DNA from: Stereocaulon alpinum
Taxonomy: Eukaryota > Ascomycota > Lecanoromycetes > Lecanorales > Stereocaulaceae
Length of the DNA: 64,000 nt
Reading direction: 5' to 3'
Assembly (NCBI GenBank): GCA_018257865.1
Contig: JAEUBA010000017.1
Span: 1 to 64,000 of the forward strand
Part shown: in pieces, positions 10,723 to 22,089 of the stretch
Position numbering within the stretch: position 1 is the stretch's first letter
Layout: each line of letters starts with the position of its first letter
Made by a program: the position numbers and the translations under genes
Notes under the pieces: generated by a model
What the model saw: the letters and a program-made list of their open reading frames with translations, nothing else
Told to the model about the DNA's origin: nothing
Databases searched by the model: none

Positions 10723-12818
10723 ATGCTTTCGCTTCCCGGTCTTTCACGCACTTTTAGCGCATTCAGACAATCTCCAACACTGCTAACTAGGTTCGTAAAA
10801 ACCTTCTCTGCAACAACTGCCATCCAGAAATACCAAATTCAGGGACTCAAAGCTCAGAGATCAGACTTCCCAATGGCTACGACTACCACCAAGACCGGCC
10901 AACCTCTCGATCGGAAAGTCTTAGACTCCCTCCTTCGACGACGTCTCTTCTTCACACCAGCATTTGAAATATACGGTGGTGTTGCCGGCCTATATGATTA
11001 TGGCCCACCTGGCTGTGCACTCCAGGCAAACATTATTGATACTTGGCGGAAGCATTTCGTGTTGGAGGAGGACATGCTTGAGGTTGACTGCACAATGTTG
11101 ACTCCTTCAGTGGTGCTTGAGACCAGTGGCCATGTGGACAAATTCGCCGATTGGATGTGCAAAGATCCCAAGACTGGTGAAATTCTTCGCGCAGATCACT
11201 TGGTCGAGGAGGTCCTTGAATCACGACTGAAGGGTGATCAGACCGTAAGACTGCCCGATGACATGGTTAAGGAATATGAGGAGATACTTGCACAGATAGA
11301 CAATTACAACGGCGAAGAGCTGGGCATGCTGATCACGAAATACGACATTAAGAACCCTTCTACAGGTGGTAATGTGGAGCCTCCAGTCGCTTTCAATCTT
11401 ATGTTCCAAACTGCCATTGGCCCCAGCAGCAATCTCGCCGGTTACCTTCGACCAGAGACGGCCCAAGGCCAATTTCTCACCTTCCAGAAATTACTCGAGT
11501 TCAATCAACAGTCCATGCCCTTCGCCTCCGCCTGCATTGGCAAATCTTTCCGCAATGAAATATCTCCACGAGCTGGTCTACTCCGAGTACGAGAGTTCTT
11601 GATGGCTGAGATAGAACACTTCGTGGATCCAGAAGGCGGCAAGAAGCATCCACGTTTCCACGAAGTCAAAGACGTCAAGATTGGTCTGCTAGACCGCAAA
11701 GTTCAATTATCAGGCCGCACAGAGATCACGCACATGACTATGGGCGAGGCTGTTGCTACAAAGACCGTGGATAGTGAGACGCTGGGCTACTTCATTGTCA
11801 GGATCTATTTATTTCTATTACGAGTCGGTGCAGACCCAAGAAAGATCAGATTTAGACAACACATGGCGAATGAGATGGCACACTATGCGGCTGACTGTTG
11901 GGATGCAGAACTTCTTACTAGCTACGGCTGGATTGAGTGCGTTGGTTGCGCAGATCGAAGTGCCTATGATCTTACAGTACACTCAAAGAAAACTGGTGCA
12001 CCATTGTGTGTGAGGGAGACACTAAGTGAGCCCTTGCGAATTGAGGAATGGCAAGTAGACTTGGATAAGAAAAAATTTGGTCCCAAGTTTAAGAAGGACG
12101 GGAAGGCGGTTGAGGCAGCCGTCGAAGCCTTATCTCAAGATTTACGCGAGAAGCTAGCTATCGACCTTAAGAAGATTGGTAAGATAGAGGTCGATGTGCC
12201 TGAGGTTGGCAATGGTAAAGTCGAGATTGATAAGACCCTGATCAATATCGAGAAGCGGACAAGGGTGGAGCACACCCGGGAGTACACGCCGAATGTCATC
12301 GAGCCAGCGTTTGGTATTGGCAGGATACTGTACAGCGTGATGGAGCACATTTATTGGTTTAGAGAAGGCAGCGAAGAACGTGGCGTAAGTATCCATTCGG
12401 ACGCTGCAAAAGGCCCCAAATTGACAATAATCAGGTCCTTTCTTTCCCTCCACCAATTGCACCTACAAAGGTGCTGCTCGTCCCACTCTCTGGCCATCAA
12501 GACTTCAAACCTTTAGTGCAACGTATGAGCCTCAAATTGCGACAGTTGGGTATTGCGAGCAAGGTTGACGACTCTTCTGCAAGCATCGGCAAGCGATATT
12601 CACGGAATGACGAGCTCGGCACGCCCCTTGGTATCACGGTCGATTACCAAACCGTCAAGGATAACACTTATACTCTAAGGGACCGCGACAGCACAAAGCA
12701 GGTTCGGTCGGATGAGGAAAGGATATGCGCGGCAATCAAGAGCCTTGTAGAAGGCCAGAAGACGTGGTCAGATGTGCAAAAAGAATTGCCGGAATTCACG
12801 CAGCAAGAGGTGGATTGA
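10723..12818 (+). CDS. GRS1: Glycyl-tRNA synthetase, probably dual-targeted
   Basis: Two exons: 10723-12384 and 12435-12818 (50-nt intron, GTAAGT), 681 residues. It charges tRNA-Gly with glycine as a class II synthetase. Motif 2 is seen as SFRNEISPRAGLLRVREF and motif 3 as EPAFGIGRILYSVMEHIYWF. The C-terminal anticodon-binding domain begins near APTKVLLVPL in exon 2. The first 50 residues (FRQSPTLLTRFVKTFSATTA) look like a mitochondrial presequence. A second in-frame ATG at 10873 (MATTTTKTGQPLDRK) has G at +4 and would give the cytosolic form. Budding yeast GRS1 makes both forms from alternative starts. A TATAAA at 10713-10718 sits only a few bases before the first ATG, so transcript starts could favour the second. 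Confidence 0.95.
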
Positions 12819-13805
12819 GACAATCCTCTTTTCAGCAAGGCATTGGAACGCCAGAGAGCATCGCCAACAAAACCCATGCGCCTTGATGCTGCATAATACT
12901 TCGTTTGGCGCCATTCGGAGATTATTAGAGTCCGGCGGTCTGTGACGGATCCATTGCAAGAGCTACATTCACAATAGCGGGATACCCAGGGGGAAAACAA
13001 ATGTTTTATGAGAAAGGATTGGTCGGCAGGATCCCAATTCCAGCGGCTTGTCTGAGCACTGACCTGAAACAAAGCTGCCCTGACCCGACAGCCTGGGTAC
13101 AGGTCGACCTAAGCGACAAGCGCGCAGAGGAACATTTACGGAATTAGAAACACATATTCGCATGTTCTTGTTACCTTTGACCAGCCTGATCTTGCTTCAT
13201 AGAGCCCTAAGACCTAAATATCGCTTGCATTGGTGCATCACATGTACATGGTTGAGTTGGTCTCGCAAGCACGACTTGTTCATGGATCCTTCGAGAGAGA
13301 AAGCGTGGGGTCCAGTAGAAGGTTCATGACCTAAGGCCTGCTTTGTTGGCCGTTCCTGGAGCTACTGCAGGCTATGCCACCAGCGCACATGCAGTAGCCG
13401 TAGCTCCAGACCCCAAAAAAGTATCTTCTACCGCCGGCTTTCTGTTACATCGTCCAACCAAAGGGTTTGACAGCGGTGAGTTTTCATCCATAAGAAAATA
13501 GTTTCATTGAATACAACATCATCTGTCTCATCTACTTATCTCGGTGGTGATTTGCTCTGCTTAATCGTCGTATTTTTATACCTGCACATAGGCTTGATGG
13601 ATCACACAGTCGTTACGTTGTTTCTGTTTGCCCTTTGACACCCCTTAATATTTAATAGTACGTAGCGCTGCTTTTCGCACGTAGCAAATGCCTTCCTGTG
13701 CAGCCTCCCGTTGTCATCAGTACAACCCTCAATTCCTCACAAGTCCTACTGTACCTCGGGACTCGATCCTTACCATTGCTAAGAAAAAACAAACCTTACA
13801 CCATC
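12819..13805. other. Intergenic with a nested inverted repeat
   Basis: Nearly 1 kb without a supported gene, between the glycyl-tRNA synthetase stop and the methyltransferase start. The notable structure is the inverted repeat at 13356-13409, listed separately. The last 100 bases are pyrimidine- and A-rich, as in fungal promoters and 5' UTRs. Confidence 0.4.
13356..13409. repeat. Nested inverted repeat, possible stem-loop
   Basis: CTGGAGCTAC at 13356-13365 is perfectly complementary to GTAGCTCCAG at 13400-13409. GCTACTGCA at 13361-13369 is perfectly complementary to TGCAGTAGC at 13390-13398. The two pairings share GCTAC, so they compete or form a branched structure. No tRNA or known RNA fold was recognised. 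Confidence 0.6.
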
Positions 13806-14878
13806 ATGTCTGAACAACCCATAGAGATAGATGATCAGAAAGCACCACCTAGCGAAGATGAAGGAGAAACTACAGAGGAAGCTCCTCCCCGATTTTCATC
13901 TGAGCCTGAGCATCATTCAGGTTCAGAAGAGTCCAAGTAAGTCACTCTTGTGTGCCTCGACGTTCTAGTCACTCAACGATCACTGATGGTAATAGGACCT
14001 CCACAAAATCCTTGAGTGGTAGCTTCCTTGAAGAGCACTTCGAGAACGGCCGGCGCTACTGCAATGAAACATACTACATGCCCAACGACGAGCCCGAACA
14101 GACCCGCCTCGCTATAGCACACCAAGCCTACCTGCCCGTATTAGACGGGCAGTTGACACTTGCCCGCGTCCCTTCAAACGCAAGAAGGATCCTCGATGTT
14201 GGCACTGGCACAGGAGATTGGGCGATGGCGATGGCCGAGCGCTTCCACAACGCCGAGATCATAGCCACGGACATCACCACCGTCTTCCAGCCCGGTAGCG
14301 GACCTCCCAACGTGGAATTCGAGCTCGATGACGCTGAAGAAGGATGGACCTATAACGATCTTTTTAACTTCATCCACATGCGTGACATGTCAGGTGCTTT
14401 CGCCGACTGGAACTCTATCTATGCTGAAATCTACAAGCATCTAACAGTTGGTGGGTCTGTGGAGATTGCGGACCGTGGCATGATACAATTGAAGAACGAA
14501 CCACCGAATTCCTACGTCAAGGCCTTCAATGGCGCTTTACAATCCGCTGCTGAGCGAGCTGGCAGGCCGATTGGGTTGGCACATCTGGACAGGCTCATAA
14601 TTGAGAGAGCTGGGTTAAGCTTTTCTAAGTCTAGAACTTTCGAAGTCCCTTTGGGGAGCTATCCCACGGACCCAGTGAAAAAAGTGGCTGGTAAGATGGC
14701 TATGATCGCGGCACTGGAAGGGTTGGAAGCAGCTAGCTTACGACTGTTGACAAGGCACCTGGCCTGGAAGGAAGAAGAGGTGCGAAAATTATGTGAGAAG
14801 GTTCAAGAGGAGGTGCTCAATCCAGATGCGCGTGCATTCATCCCTCTCCAGATTGTGGTGTACCGGAAGATGATGTGA
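13806..14878 (+). CDS. LaeA-like SAM-dependent methyltransferase
   Basis: Two exons: 13806-13936 and 13996-14878 (59-nt intron), 337 residues. The N-terminus is acidic and probably disordered (about residues 1-45). The Rossmann-fold methyltransferase core follows. Motif I is RILDVGTGTGDWAMAMA (near residues 109-124), the acidic residue ending strand 2 lies in IIATDIT, and FNFIHMRDMSG fits the motif II region. The family includes LaeA, a regulator of secondary metabolism and development, and many paralogs of unknown substrate. I see no biosynthetic gene cluster here, so no specific role is assigned. The start is the only ATG in a good position before the GTAAGT donor. Confidence 0.88.
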
Positions 14879-15373
14879 TGATGATGGAAACGGCCTTCAT
14901 GATGGACTGATGACATTCACGGCAACGTCTTAGAGACAATTCATGGTGATGATTCGACCACAATTGGATTTTTGGAGATATTGTGCGCGCTACGGACGTC
15001 TGCAGCCGCGGGTTTTGTACTTTATTGTTCTCTTCTGCCAACCTATCTGAAGTGCACTGCGGCTTGGCGGCAATTCTTGTTCAGCTTTGATTGGGAAAAG
15101 GCTCCATACGATAGCGCAAATTCGGAAATCAGATTGCGATCACGTTACAATCGATGATCATGAAATCAAATTCATATATGTGCTTGACCCAAAGTAGAAC
15201 ATGAGGCTGTTGAAACTGACCAAAAGCCTGATTTGCAGAGAACACCTGGCGGTCTCGGCCTACTAACAAAGAAGCAATCTCCTCGATCATCCACCCTGAT
15301 CATGTGTTCTTCTCACTCCCAATCATAAAACATAGTCATCACTTTCACTTATTCCTCGAGCCCGTAATACCTA
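14879..15373. other. Intergenic, nothing recognised
   Basis: About 500 bases between the methyltransferase stop and the SEC12 start. No frame with meaningful content was found. The final 70 bases are C/T/A-rich, as expected of a fungal promoter and leader. Confidence 0.4.
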
Positions 15374-17422
15374 ATGTCTCCTTCCATCGCTGAGGCCAAG
15401 CTCACCCTAAATTATCCCCTCTATGGCTCCGACTTCGATCCCCAGAACAGCAGCTTCCTCCTTGTTGGAGGGGGTGGAGGCGAAGGTAAAAGCGGAATAC
15501 CTAATAAGATAGTGAGAATCATTCTATGCTTTCTGCGTGGGGAGTGATGCTTACGTACTTTTCGTGTCTCTTAGACCCTTCTCAACGCGTCCAGGAAGAA
15601 CGAACTCTCCCAATTTATCGACATTGACCTCTCGCGCGACGAAGACTCAGTCACCTCCCTAGCAATCGCACAATCGACGGATTCATGGGCTACGGCTTTC
15701 GCGGGTGTCAACTCCTCAACTTCGGACCAAGGGAAGGGGAAGAACGAGCATCTACGATCCTTTCTACTGGAATATCCACAGAAGCGGAGGATAGGCGCTA
15801 ACGAGCCACTGTCAGAGAAGAAGTCTAGTGCTGAGTCTACAAGAGAATCACCTAAAGGAGAGACCAAGGCGTTGGGGAAGGTCTCACTGTTCAAGCCTAG
15901 CAATGCAGCGAAGATAGAAACGTTCCAACGCGTGCTGAGATTGTCTAAGAGGAAGAAGAACACTGGACCTAGGTTGGGGGCAATAGCTACGGGGCTGGCG
16001 CCTGCCGGGGAGATAGTCCTCTTCAAGGCAGATACGAGTAGGCCTGGAAAGGATGACGTTCGGGGTCGCATACAGTTGAAGGATAAGGAGGAGGCCGCGG
16101 ATGTGGATATTATTGAGCTGGACAATAATGATAGTCAACAGAGCGCCAAGTTCCGAGTTGCTTTCTGCACCGATTACGAAGTCTATGTCACTGAAGTGGA
16201 TTACGAGAAGAAGGACAATGGGACCATAGCTCCGCCTATACTCAGCACTCCGCAACCAGACGCCTCTGCCTCGAGCAAAGCCCGCCCTAGATTCCGATGC
16301 ATACGCTTCCTTACGCCGCAGGTCCTCCTTGTCCTCCAAAACAAGCCTCTGGGCACAGGTGCTGAGCTCCTGTTGCTCGAGATCTCGGGCGCGATCACGC
16401 TGCGCAAGAAGCTTCACAAGAAGATCAAGTCCGCAACAGCGCTCTCAGTCGCCCATCTTGACGCGGCCTCACCCTCAGAGATAGACCAACACGCCATCGC
16501 AGTCGCAGGTGCAGACACTTCTATCACGATCTTCACAGTCGACCGCTTCACCTCCAGCCCCAAAGGCAGGGTCAAGTTCCGCAAACACACCTTCCTGCCC
16601 AATGTTCATCCTACGTCCATCACCTCTCTCTCCTTTTCGAACTTCACGCAACCTACAACGATATGGAAAGAAACACCGGCCCAATACCTAAAGCTAGCCT
16701 CCACCTCTATCGCGAACACCTGCGTCGTCCACACCCTACCTCTAACGCCCTACCCAAGCCCACCAGAACCCGATACCCCAGCCCGCTACCTCCTCGCCCC
16801 TCCTGTCCGCAGCCAAATATCCCAGAACATTATTTCCACCATCGTCGCCCTGGTAGCAATAGCACTAAGTGCATTCTTCCTACAAATGTTCACAGAGATA
16901 AGAGGTGGAACACCAGAATACCTAGGCGCCAAAGGATGGCTCAGCGAGCGTGTGCACGGCTGGATAGCCAGACCCTACATGTTCGAAGACGGTGCACCAA
17001 GTCTAGCAAGCCAACAAATCAGCGCCGCATCCACAGCCATCTCGACACCCTTCAGCAAAGCCTCGGAAGGAGTCCAAACCGCCGCCTCCCGAGCCCAAGA
17101 GAAACTCGGCCTACGCGACCTCCTTGCCCAACGCAACATCGGCACCGACACCTCCGATAACGCGAACGCAGCGACAGATATCATTATCCGCCAGTCCCCA
17201 TCCGAAGGTGCACTCTCAGCGGAGCTGAGAGATGCGAGCGAACTCGTGAACGGTGAACATAAGGCCAAGAAGTGGGAGGAGTTGGCGGAACATGAGAAGG
17301 AGACTTGGAAGAAGAGTTTGGTGGACGCGGGGCAGTGGACCGTTGATGAAGGCGATAGTGTGTTGAAGGGGGTTTTCTTTTCGGGACTGGGAGCTGCTGT
17401 TGGAGCGGCTGTTGGGGGGTGA
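15374..17422 (+). CDS. SEC12: Sec12-like guanine nucleotide exchange factor for Sar1
   Basis: Two exons: 15374-15511 and 15575-17422 (63-nt intron), 661 residues. Sec12 is an ER membrane protein that loads GTP on Sar1 and starts COPII coat assembly. The N-terminal WD-repeat domain contains LLVGGGGGEGKSGIPNKI ending exactly at the first exon boundary; this is the conserved potassium-binding loop needed for exchange activity. The WD-type propeller runs to about residue 440. One membrane anchor follows (NIISTIVALVAIALSAFFLQ), then a lumenal tail of about 180 residues rich in Ala and Ser. A last hydrophobic, Gly-rich end is also present (GVFFSGLGAAVGAAVGG). The ATG at 15374 gives the expected N-terminus. 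Confidence 0.9.
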
Positions 17423-18454
17423 GGCAAGACGAGGATGGAGGGGTGGGAATGGGAATGGGGGTAGGTGCTTGACAAAAGGGGGAGGGAGGTGAGCGATGAC
17501 TACCTTCCGTATCTATCATCCATCTATACTGCATCTCAAATCTTCAAAAAATCAATACTACTCCACCATACTCTCACAAACCCACATCCTACGAAGTGAC
17601 ATGTGCGCATCTAACATGCACGCTATCCACCAAGGCTGCTCAATTACACTTACAGAACACGCCTCCCCCTCCCCCTTCCCCATACCTCCCCCCTCTCCAT
17701 CCCCCCTTTCCATACCGTCCCATACCTTCCCCCTCTCCACCCCCCCTCTCCTCCCCACAACCTTCCATCTTCTCAGTCTAAGAAGGATGTTGAGAGGTAG
17801 TCGGTACGTGAAGAAGGAGGACGGAGGACGACGAAGAAGAGGAAGGGGATGTGCAGTGTTACGAGGCTGTGACTGAAAATTTTATGTTGTTTGGTGTGAG
17901 GAATAGTATGCTTTAGGTTAGATTAGCTGATTTTGTGTAGAGGTTTGTCGGAGATGTGGCTTCTGGTTTAGTTGGTGATGCGTTTGAGGTGTAAAAAGGG
18001 GGGATGGGGGTTGGGGGAAATGAAGAAGGTCCGTGGACTTATGGAAGGGTATGTGTGGTTACAGAGTTTGAGGCATCAGCTCGGGGTATTTATGAAAAGG
18101 TATGTGTGGTTACAAAAGTTGGAAGTGCGGCGAGCTTTGTAGGTATACGGAGGGTTTTTTGTAGGTATGCTGAGCTGGAAGTCTGTTGCGAAATATGGTT
18201 TTGTTAGAACGGCCAGCTTTCAGATGAGTTATCTGTTGTAGCTAGACGGAATTTTTTTAATAAGTACGCCGAGCTGAGAATCTGGTGCAGATGGCAGTGT
18301 TTGATAAGTGATTGGCTTGAGAGTTTGGGTACAGAGTCCTGCGTTACCAAAAACTCATTCGTGGTAGTGTGATCAAGCTTTTATGCCATACGCCGCGTGC
18401 CCTGACCTTATCATCTCATCTCATTTCACCCACGAATGCTCTAAAACTCAGCAA
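17423..18454. other. Gene-poor stretch with a pyrimidine tract and short diverged repeats
   Basis: No gene is supported. Bases 17660-17765 on the plus strand are almost purely C and T. GGTATGTGTGGTTACA occurs at 18048-18063 and again at 18099-18114. The related phrases GTAGGTATRCKGAG (near 18140 and 18163) and AAGTACGCCGAGCTG (near 18262) suggest a further decayed short repeat. The rest is unremarkable. Confidence 0.4.
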
Positions 18455-19617
18455 TCAACCTGTGCATGCTCCTGCTCTAGCCACCACTTGTCCAACAGAT
18501 ACCACCAGGATTGCAGCATGAGTAGCAGTAGCTGGCAAAGTTTTGACATCGGAGGCTCGAAACGCAAGCGATGTCAGCGCAGGGAAGAGGACCACAGCTA
18601 CCGAGACCGTGACCAAGCTCTTAGTTAGACTTTCCCCCAATCGCATGGTCAACATGGGTAAGAAGAGGACCACAGCTACCGAGACCGTGACCAAGCTCTT
18701 AGTTAGACTTTTTCCCCACCGCATGATCAACATGAGAATGACGAAGAAGCGTGTTGATTCGTCGACAAACGGGGAGAGTTCAGAAGGTTTGTTGAAATAC
18801 GAGGCTCCCAGCTAAACCCTGCCACTGACAAGGGGAGCATAGGGGTATATCCGGGGGAACAACAGGGACACACACAGGGGTGCAATAGGGGCACATGTAG
18901 GGGGTGCTGCCCCAGAGTGCTAGTGGGCAATCGACCAGACCTTCTTGTTTCAACAAGGGTTGTGGCCGGCATGGTATTCACAGCTCTCCCTGTCTCTTTC
19001 GATCTGGGTATAGGCAAGCCGTGGTGGTAATATTTGCATGAGGCAGTGGCGGACGGGGTCAGTCGGAAGCGCAGATTGCTCTGGCCATACCTTGTATACG
19101 TCGGGCCCCTTGCTAGGTCTGGCCATGTAGAACGCCAAATAGACTTTGGTGTGCTTACACCAGCGTCTACAACACGCTGTGAATACCCGTTGTCTCGGGG
19201 TGCCGTGGCTGAAATTTCTAAAATGTCAGCTTGTTGTCATACTGGGTTGAGTTTAGACTAAATGTATCGACGTAGTATATCACTGATTGGCTGCATGTAT
19301 CTTGAGATCTTTTTATCACTCATCATATGTCTTTGGTACCTGGCTAGCTCCAGTTGAAGGCGAAGAATTTTCAGCGTGTGTAAACCTTTGAAGTCCAGAA
19401 AAGGGACAGATCCATGATGTACTGATAAAAGAGAACATTCGTCATTGATTGAGCCGAATAAACGTTCTTCGTACCTCCATTCAGTGTCTGTGTCAGCTAT
19501 AGACCCTTTATCTGTGGTAGCTTCCATCTCCATTACAGTATCACCTTGCGTGGATTGATCTATTGGTGCTGCAGAACCGACCACGTTTTCTTCAACCGTC
19601 GCATGATATGCCAGCAC
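18455..19617 (-). pseudogene. Decayed DUF6594 family gene with internal tandem duplication
   Basis: Three blocks in order on the minus strand match the family member at 2.2-3.05 kb. 19617-19258 carries the N-terminal part (WRYEERLFGS, then GLHTLKILRLQLELARYQ). 19138-18950 carries the middle (TDPVRHCLMQILPPRLAYTQ). 18733-18455 carries the membrane region (SLTKSLVTVSVAVVLF, seen twice, then FRASDVKTLPATATHAA). Blocks are in different frames and separated by stops, and the first block has no ATG. The doubled SLTKSLVTVSVAVVLF comes from an in-frame 78-bp duplication. The parts between the blocks (for example the RDYEYML region) are lost or unreadable. Confidence 0.75.
18585..18740 (-). repeat. 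78-bp tandem duplication inside the DUF6594 pseudogene
   Basis: The unit at 18585-18662 is repeated at 18663-18740 with few differences; both begin AAGAGGACCACAGCTACCGA on the plus strand. At 78 bp it is a multiple of three and duplicates 26 codons of the first membrane segment in phase. Confidence 0.85.
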
Positions 19618-20226
19618 AACCTTCGAGGCCTAGGAGTACCCCATAAACGCAGAGCCACGATAATTCCATGTTATGATAGAAGCTTGTCCCCACTTTTTAC
19701 CCCAACCACCCGCGTTTCAAGTCCAATGCGTCTCAAATTCATCGGGTACGTGCAGGACTAAATGAGACACTCTCAGGCTTTCACAGCCAGACAACGGGGC
19801 TGTACACCTCTCTATCCAGCATATTTGCTGCTGCAACTCGGAACAATATCTGCAGGCTCCCGAAGTCTGTCGGATACATGGAACAATCTAACGTCTGACA
19901 TGACCCGAGAATGCTGAACGTAACATACGTACTAATGATCACCACGTGGACTGGTGGGACCCCTCGGTAAGCAATTCTGATGATTCTTTCTGCCACACAG
20001 AAGCATAGAGCTTCCACGATGTCAAGGTTTCACATTCTCATCAAGAGCTTCCCCAGTGAAACGTCGTTGGACTAGCCGTACCCTGAGAACGACGTTCTCA
20101 TCGCTTCCAGTGTCTCGTACGCTTCCAAGGAGAGAGCGATCTGGGATTTCTTCATATATCCATAGTCTCGGATTGTCTGTTCCCAATCTGTGTAACAAAG
20201 GTGCTCGCTCTCTCATAGCCGTAACC

Positions 20227-20445
20227 CTAACCCTCAGAATCCAGACAGTGCTCGAAAAGCCACTCTCCATAGCTCAAGTCATGCTCCGATTTAGCTACAT
20301 CATCACCCTCCGTCACTTCTTCTCGCTCTTCCGTCTCCACCATGATATCACCCTGCGTCGAATTTACTTTCGGCGCCTCAATGTCTTCAATTTTCCCTTC
20401 CATGTGTTTGCGTAAGCATAGAGTTTTCAATAGTCGTCGTTGCAA
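20227..20445 (-). pseudogene. Second DUF6594-like N-terminal fragment
   Basis: This minus-strand frame ends in LSYGEWLFEHC, matching the SYGERLF / RYEERLF start of the family domain. It is preceded by an acidic, Gln/Thr-containing leader (STQGDIMVETEE) like STQGDTVMEME in the neighbouring copy. It then stops. Frames following it down to about 19.78 kb are open in pieces but not convincingly family-like. I treat it as the 5' remnant of another copy. Two CCCTAA units occur at 20223-20233. Confidence 0.5.
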
Positions 20446-22089
20446 TATTTCGCAACCGCATTATTAGCGTGCGTGCCACATGAGGGACAAGAGAAAGCTC
20501 ATGCTAGTTCTACTCCAGAACGGGGGGGGGGCCGGAGCCTCCCGGCTATTCGCTATTGAGCATGGCGTTGGGCACGCTTTGAATACGATCATTCAGACAA
20601 TATATGAGCCTAAGCGTCAGCTCTCACCCTCAGTATAATTCTCTAGTCTTTGCAGTGTACTTTGTACTGTAGGCCTAATCTTGCATCAGGGGAGTTGGTA
20701 TCATCAATGGAACTGAAAGATTTCTGTGACTGTTGTCGGTTACAATATGGGGGCTCGCTCAGTGCACTCCTTCATAAGGGTCCCCGCCCAGAAAACAATA
20801 AATGTTACTTGGCTTCGTAACGGATACTTTCGAACCGAGGGCCAAGATGGTAGAGAAATCCAATAGCTCGATGTCCTTGACTAACGAAAGCGCAACCTTC
20901 AAGTCGCCATCAGCCTGCCACTTCGTCGCCAAAGGAGAGTTCACGCTGTCCCAGAAGCGTCACGGAAAGCGGCCTCCAGCATCGCCCTATGAAAACCCCA
21001 AGTAAGTGCTAATCACGCTCGGCTATCGGCACAAGATCATTCTTGTTAGGGACATCTAGGTTATTGCAGCCCGTGATGGCGCAATTAGCACCGCCCTGAT
21101 TTATATTGGGGACTAATTTAGGGCGCTAGCTTCAGGGGTCCCCGCCCGGAACAACGTGGAAATTTGGTACGTATTGGCATTGACGCTCACGTGCCTCCCT
21201 CGTGGAAACAAGAAGTCTTCATGTTTTTCTAGGCTGGAGTGCCCGTTAATCAAAGCCCCCAAGCAGGCCAATAAAGCGTTATATGTACCTAGATGAGGTA
21301 GAGTAATCAAGGGGTATCCGGCTGGCTCAGGGGCGTATGTACAGTATTGGGACCCTTCCGGGGTAGCATAAACTTTTCTTCTCCTCCTTGACGAACCTCT
21401 ATTGGAGCCGAACCCTGAATTCGTGCAACTATGCTGAAAACATCAATTGAATTCGGCCAGACCTTTTTCAATCGTGGTTATGCTGTACGGTCCCCAAAAT
21501 GACTCTGGTGTGGCCCAGACTACGAAGACCCGTAACGATTGATTGACCGCCAACACCACCCAACGGACTGCTCTAAGTTCCCCATCAGCATGGGGGACAA
21601 CTATTTCAGAAGCAATTGTGAAGTAGAGCTGCAGCTCTTGCAAAGTGTAGCGCTCGAGAGAAACAGTCGGAAACACTGTAGGTAGAGATATAGATTAGAT
21701 TAAGTTTTAGATATTACCTTATGTGGTAAGATGTGTGATAAGCTGGCCGTCGAAATGTCGTCACTCCTATGTATTCCCTCCGCTAATATGCCAAAAATGG
21801 GTGTATCCGAAGATCAATGTAAATGATCAATGCCGTGTGTGCTTTGCGAACGCCATCCGCTATGATCGTAGTGTGTTGCCCGCGCTTGTAACACAACGCC
21901 CGGAAAAGGAGTGGGTATATCCGTACGCAATGCGAAGCATACCAAATCCAGCAAAATCCAATCAATCTAAAATCCATCAACGAATATCAAAAAGAATCAA
22001 AAAAAGAAAAACCAGGGAATAGAGAATCCATGGAGGTGAAAGACCATCCACTCAATCATCATCTCCCACGTCGCGAACCATGACCATAA
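20446..22089. other. Accessory stretch with unrecognised minus-strand gene remnants
   Basis: No intact gene. Three minus-strand frames (21676-21443, 21310-21113 and 20944-20759) have coding-like composition. Two share a phrase of the type ADG(E/D)L(R/K), and the 21113 and 20759 frames end near a shared GGGTCCCCGCCC on the plus strand. They may be pieces of one or more decayed genes of unknown type. A ten-G run lies near 20522. The 300 bases before 22090 are AT-rich 3' flank. Confidence 0.3.

Noticed and set aside
13806..14878. A secondary-metabolite cluster around the LaeA-like methyltransferase
   Set aside because: Neighbours are glycyl-tRNA synthetase and SEC12. No synthase, oxidase or transporter is present.
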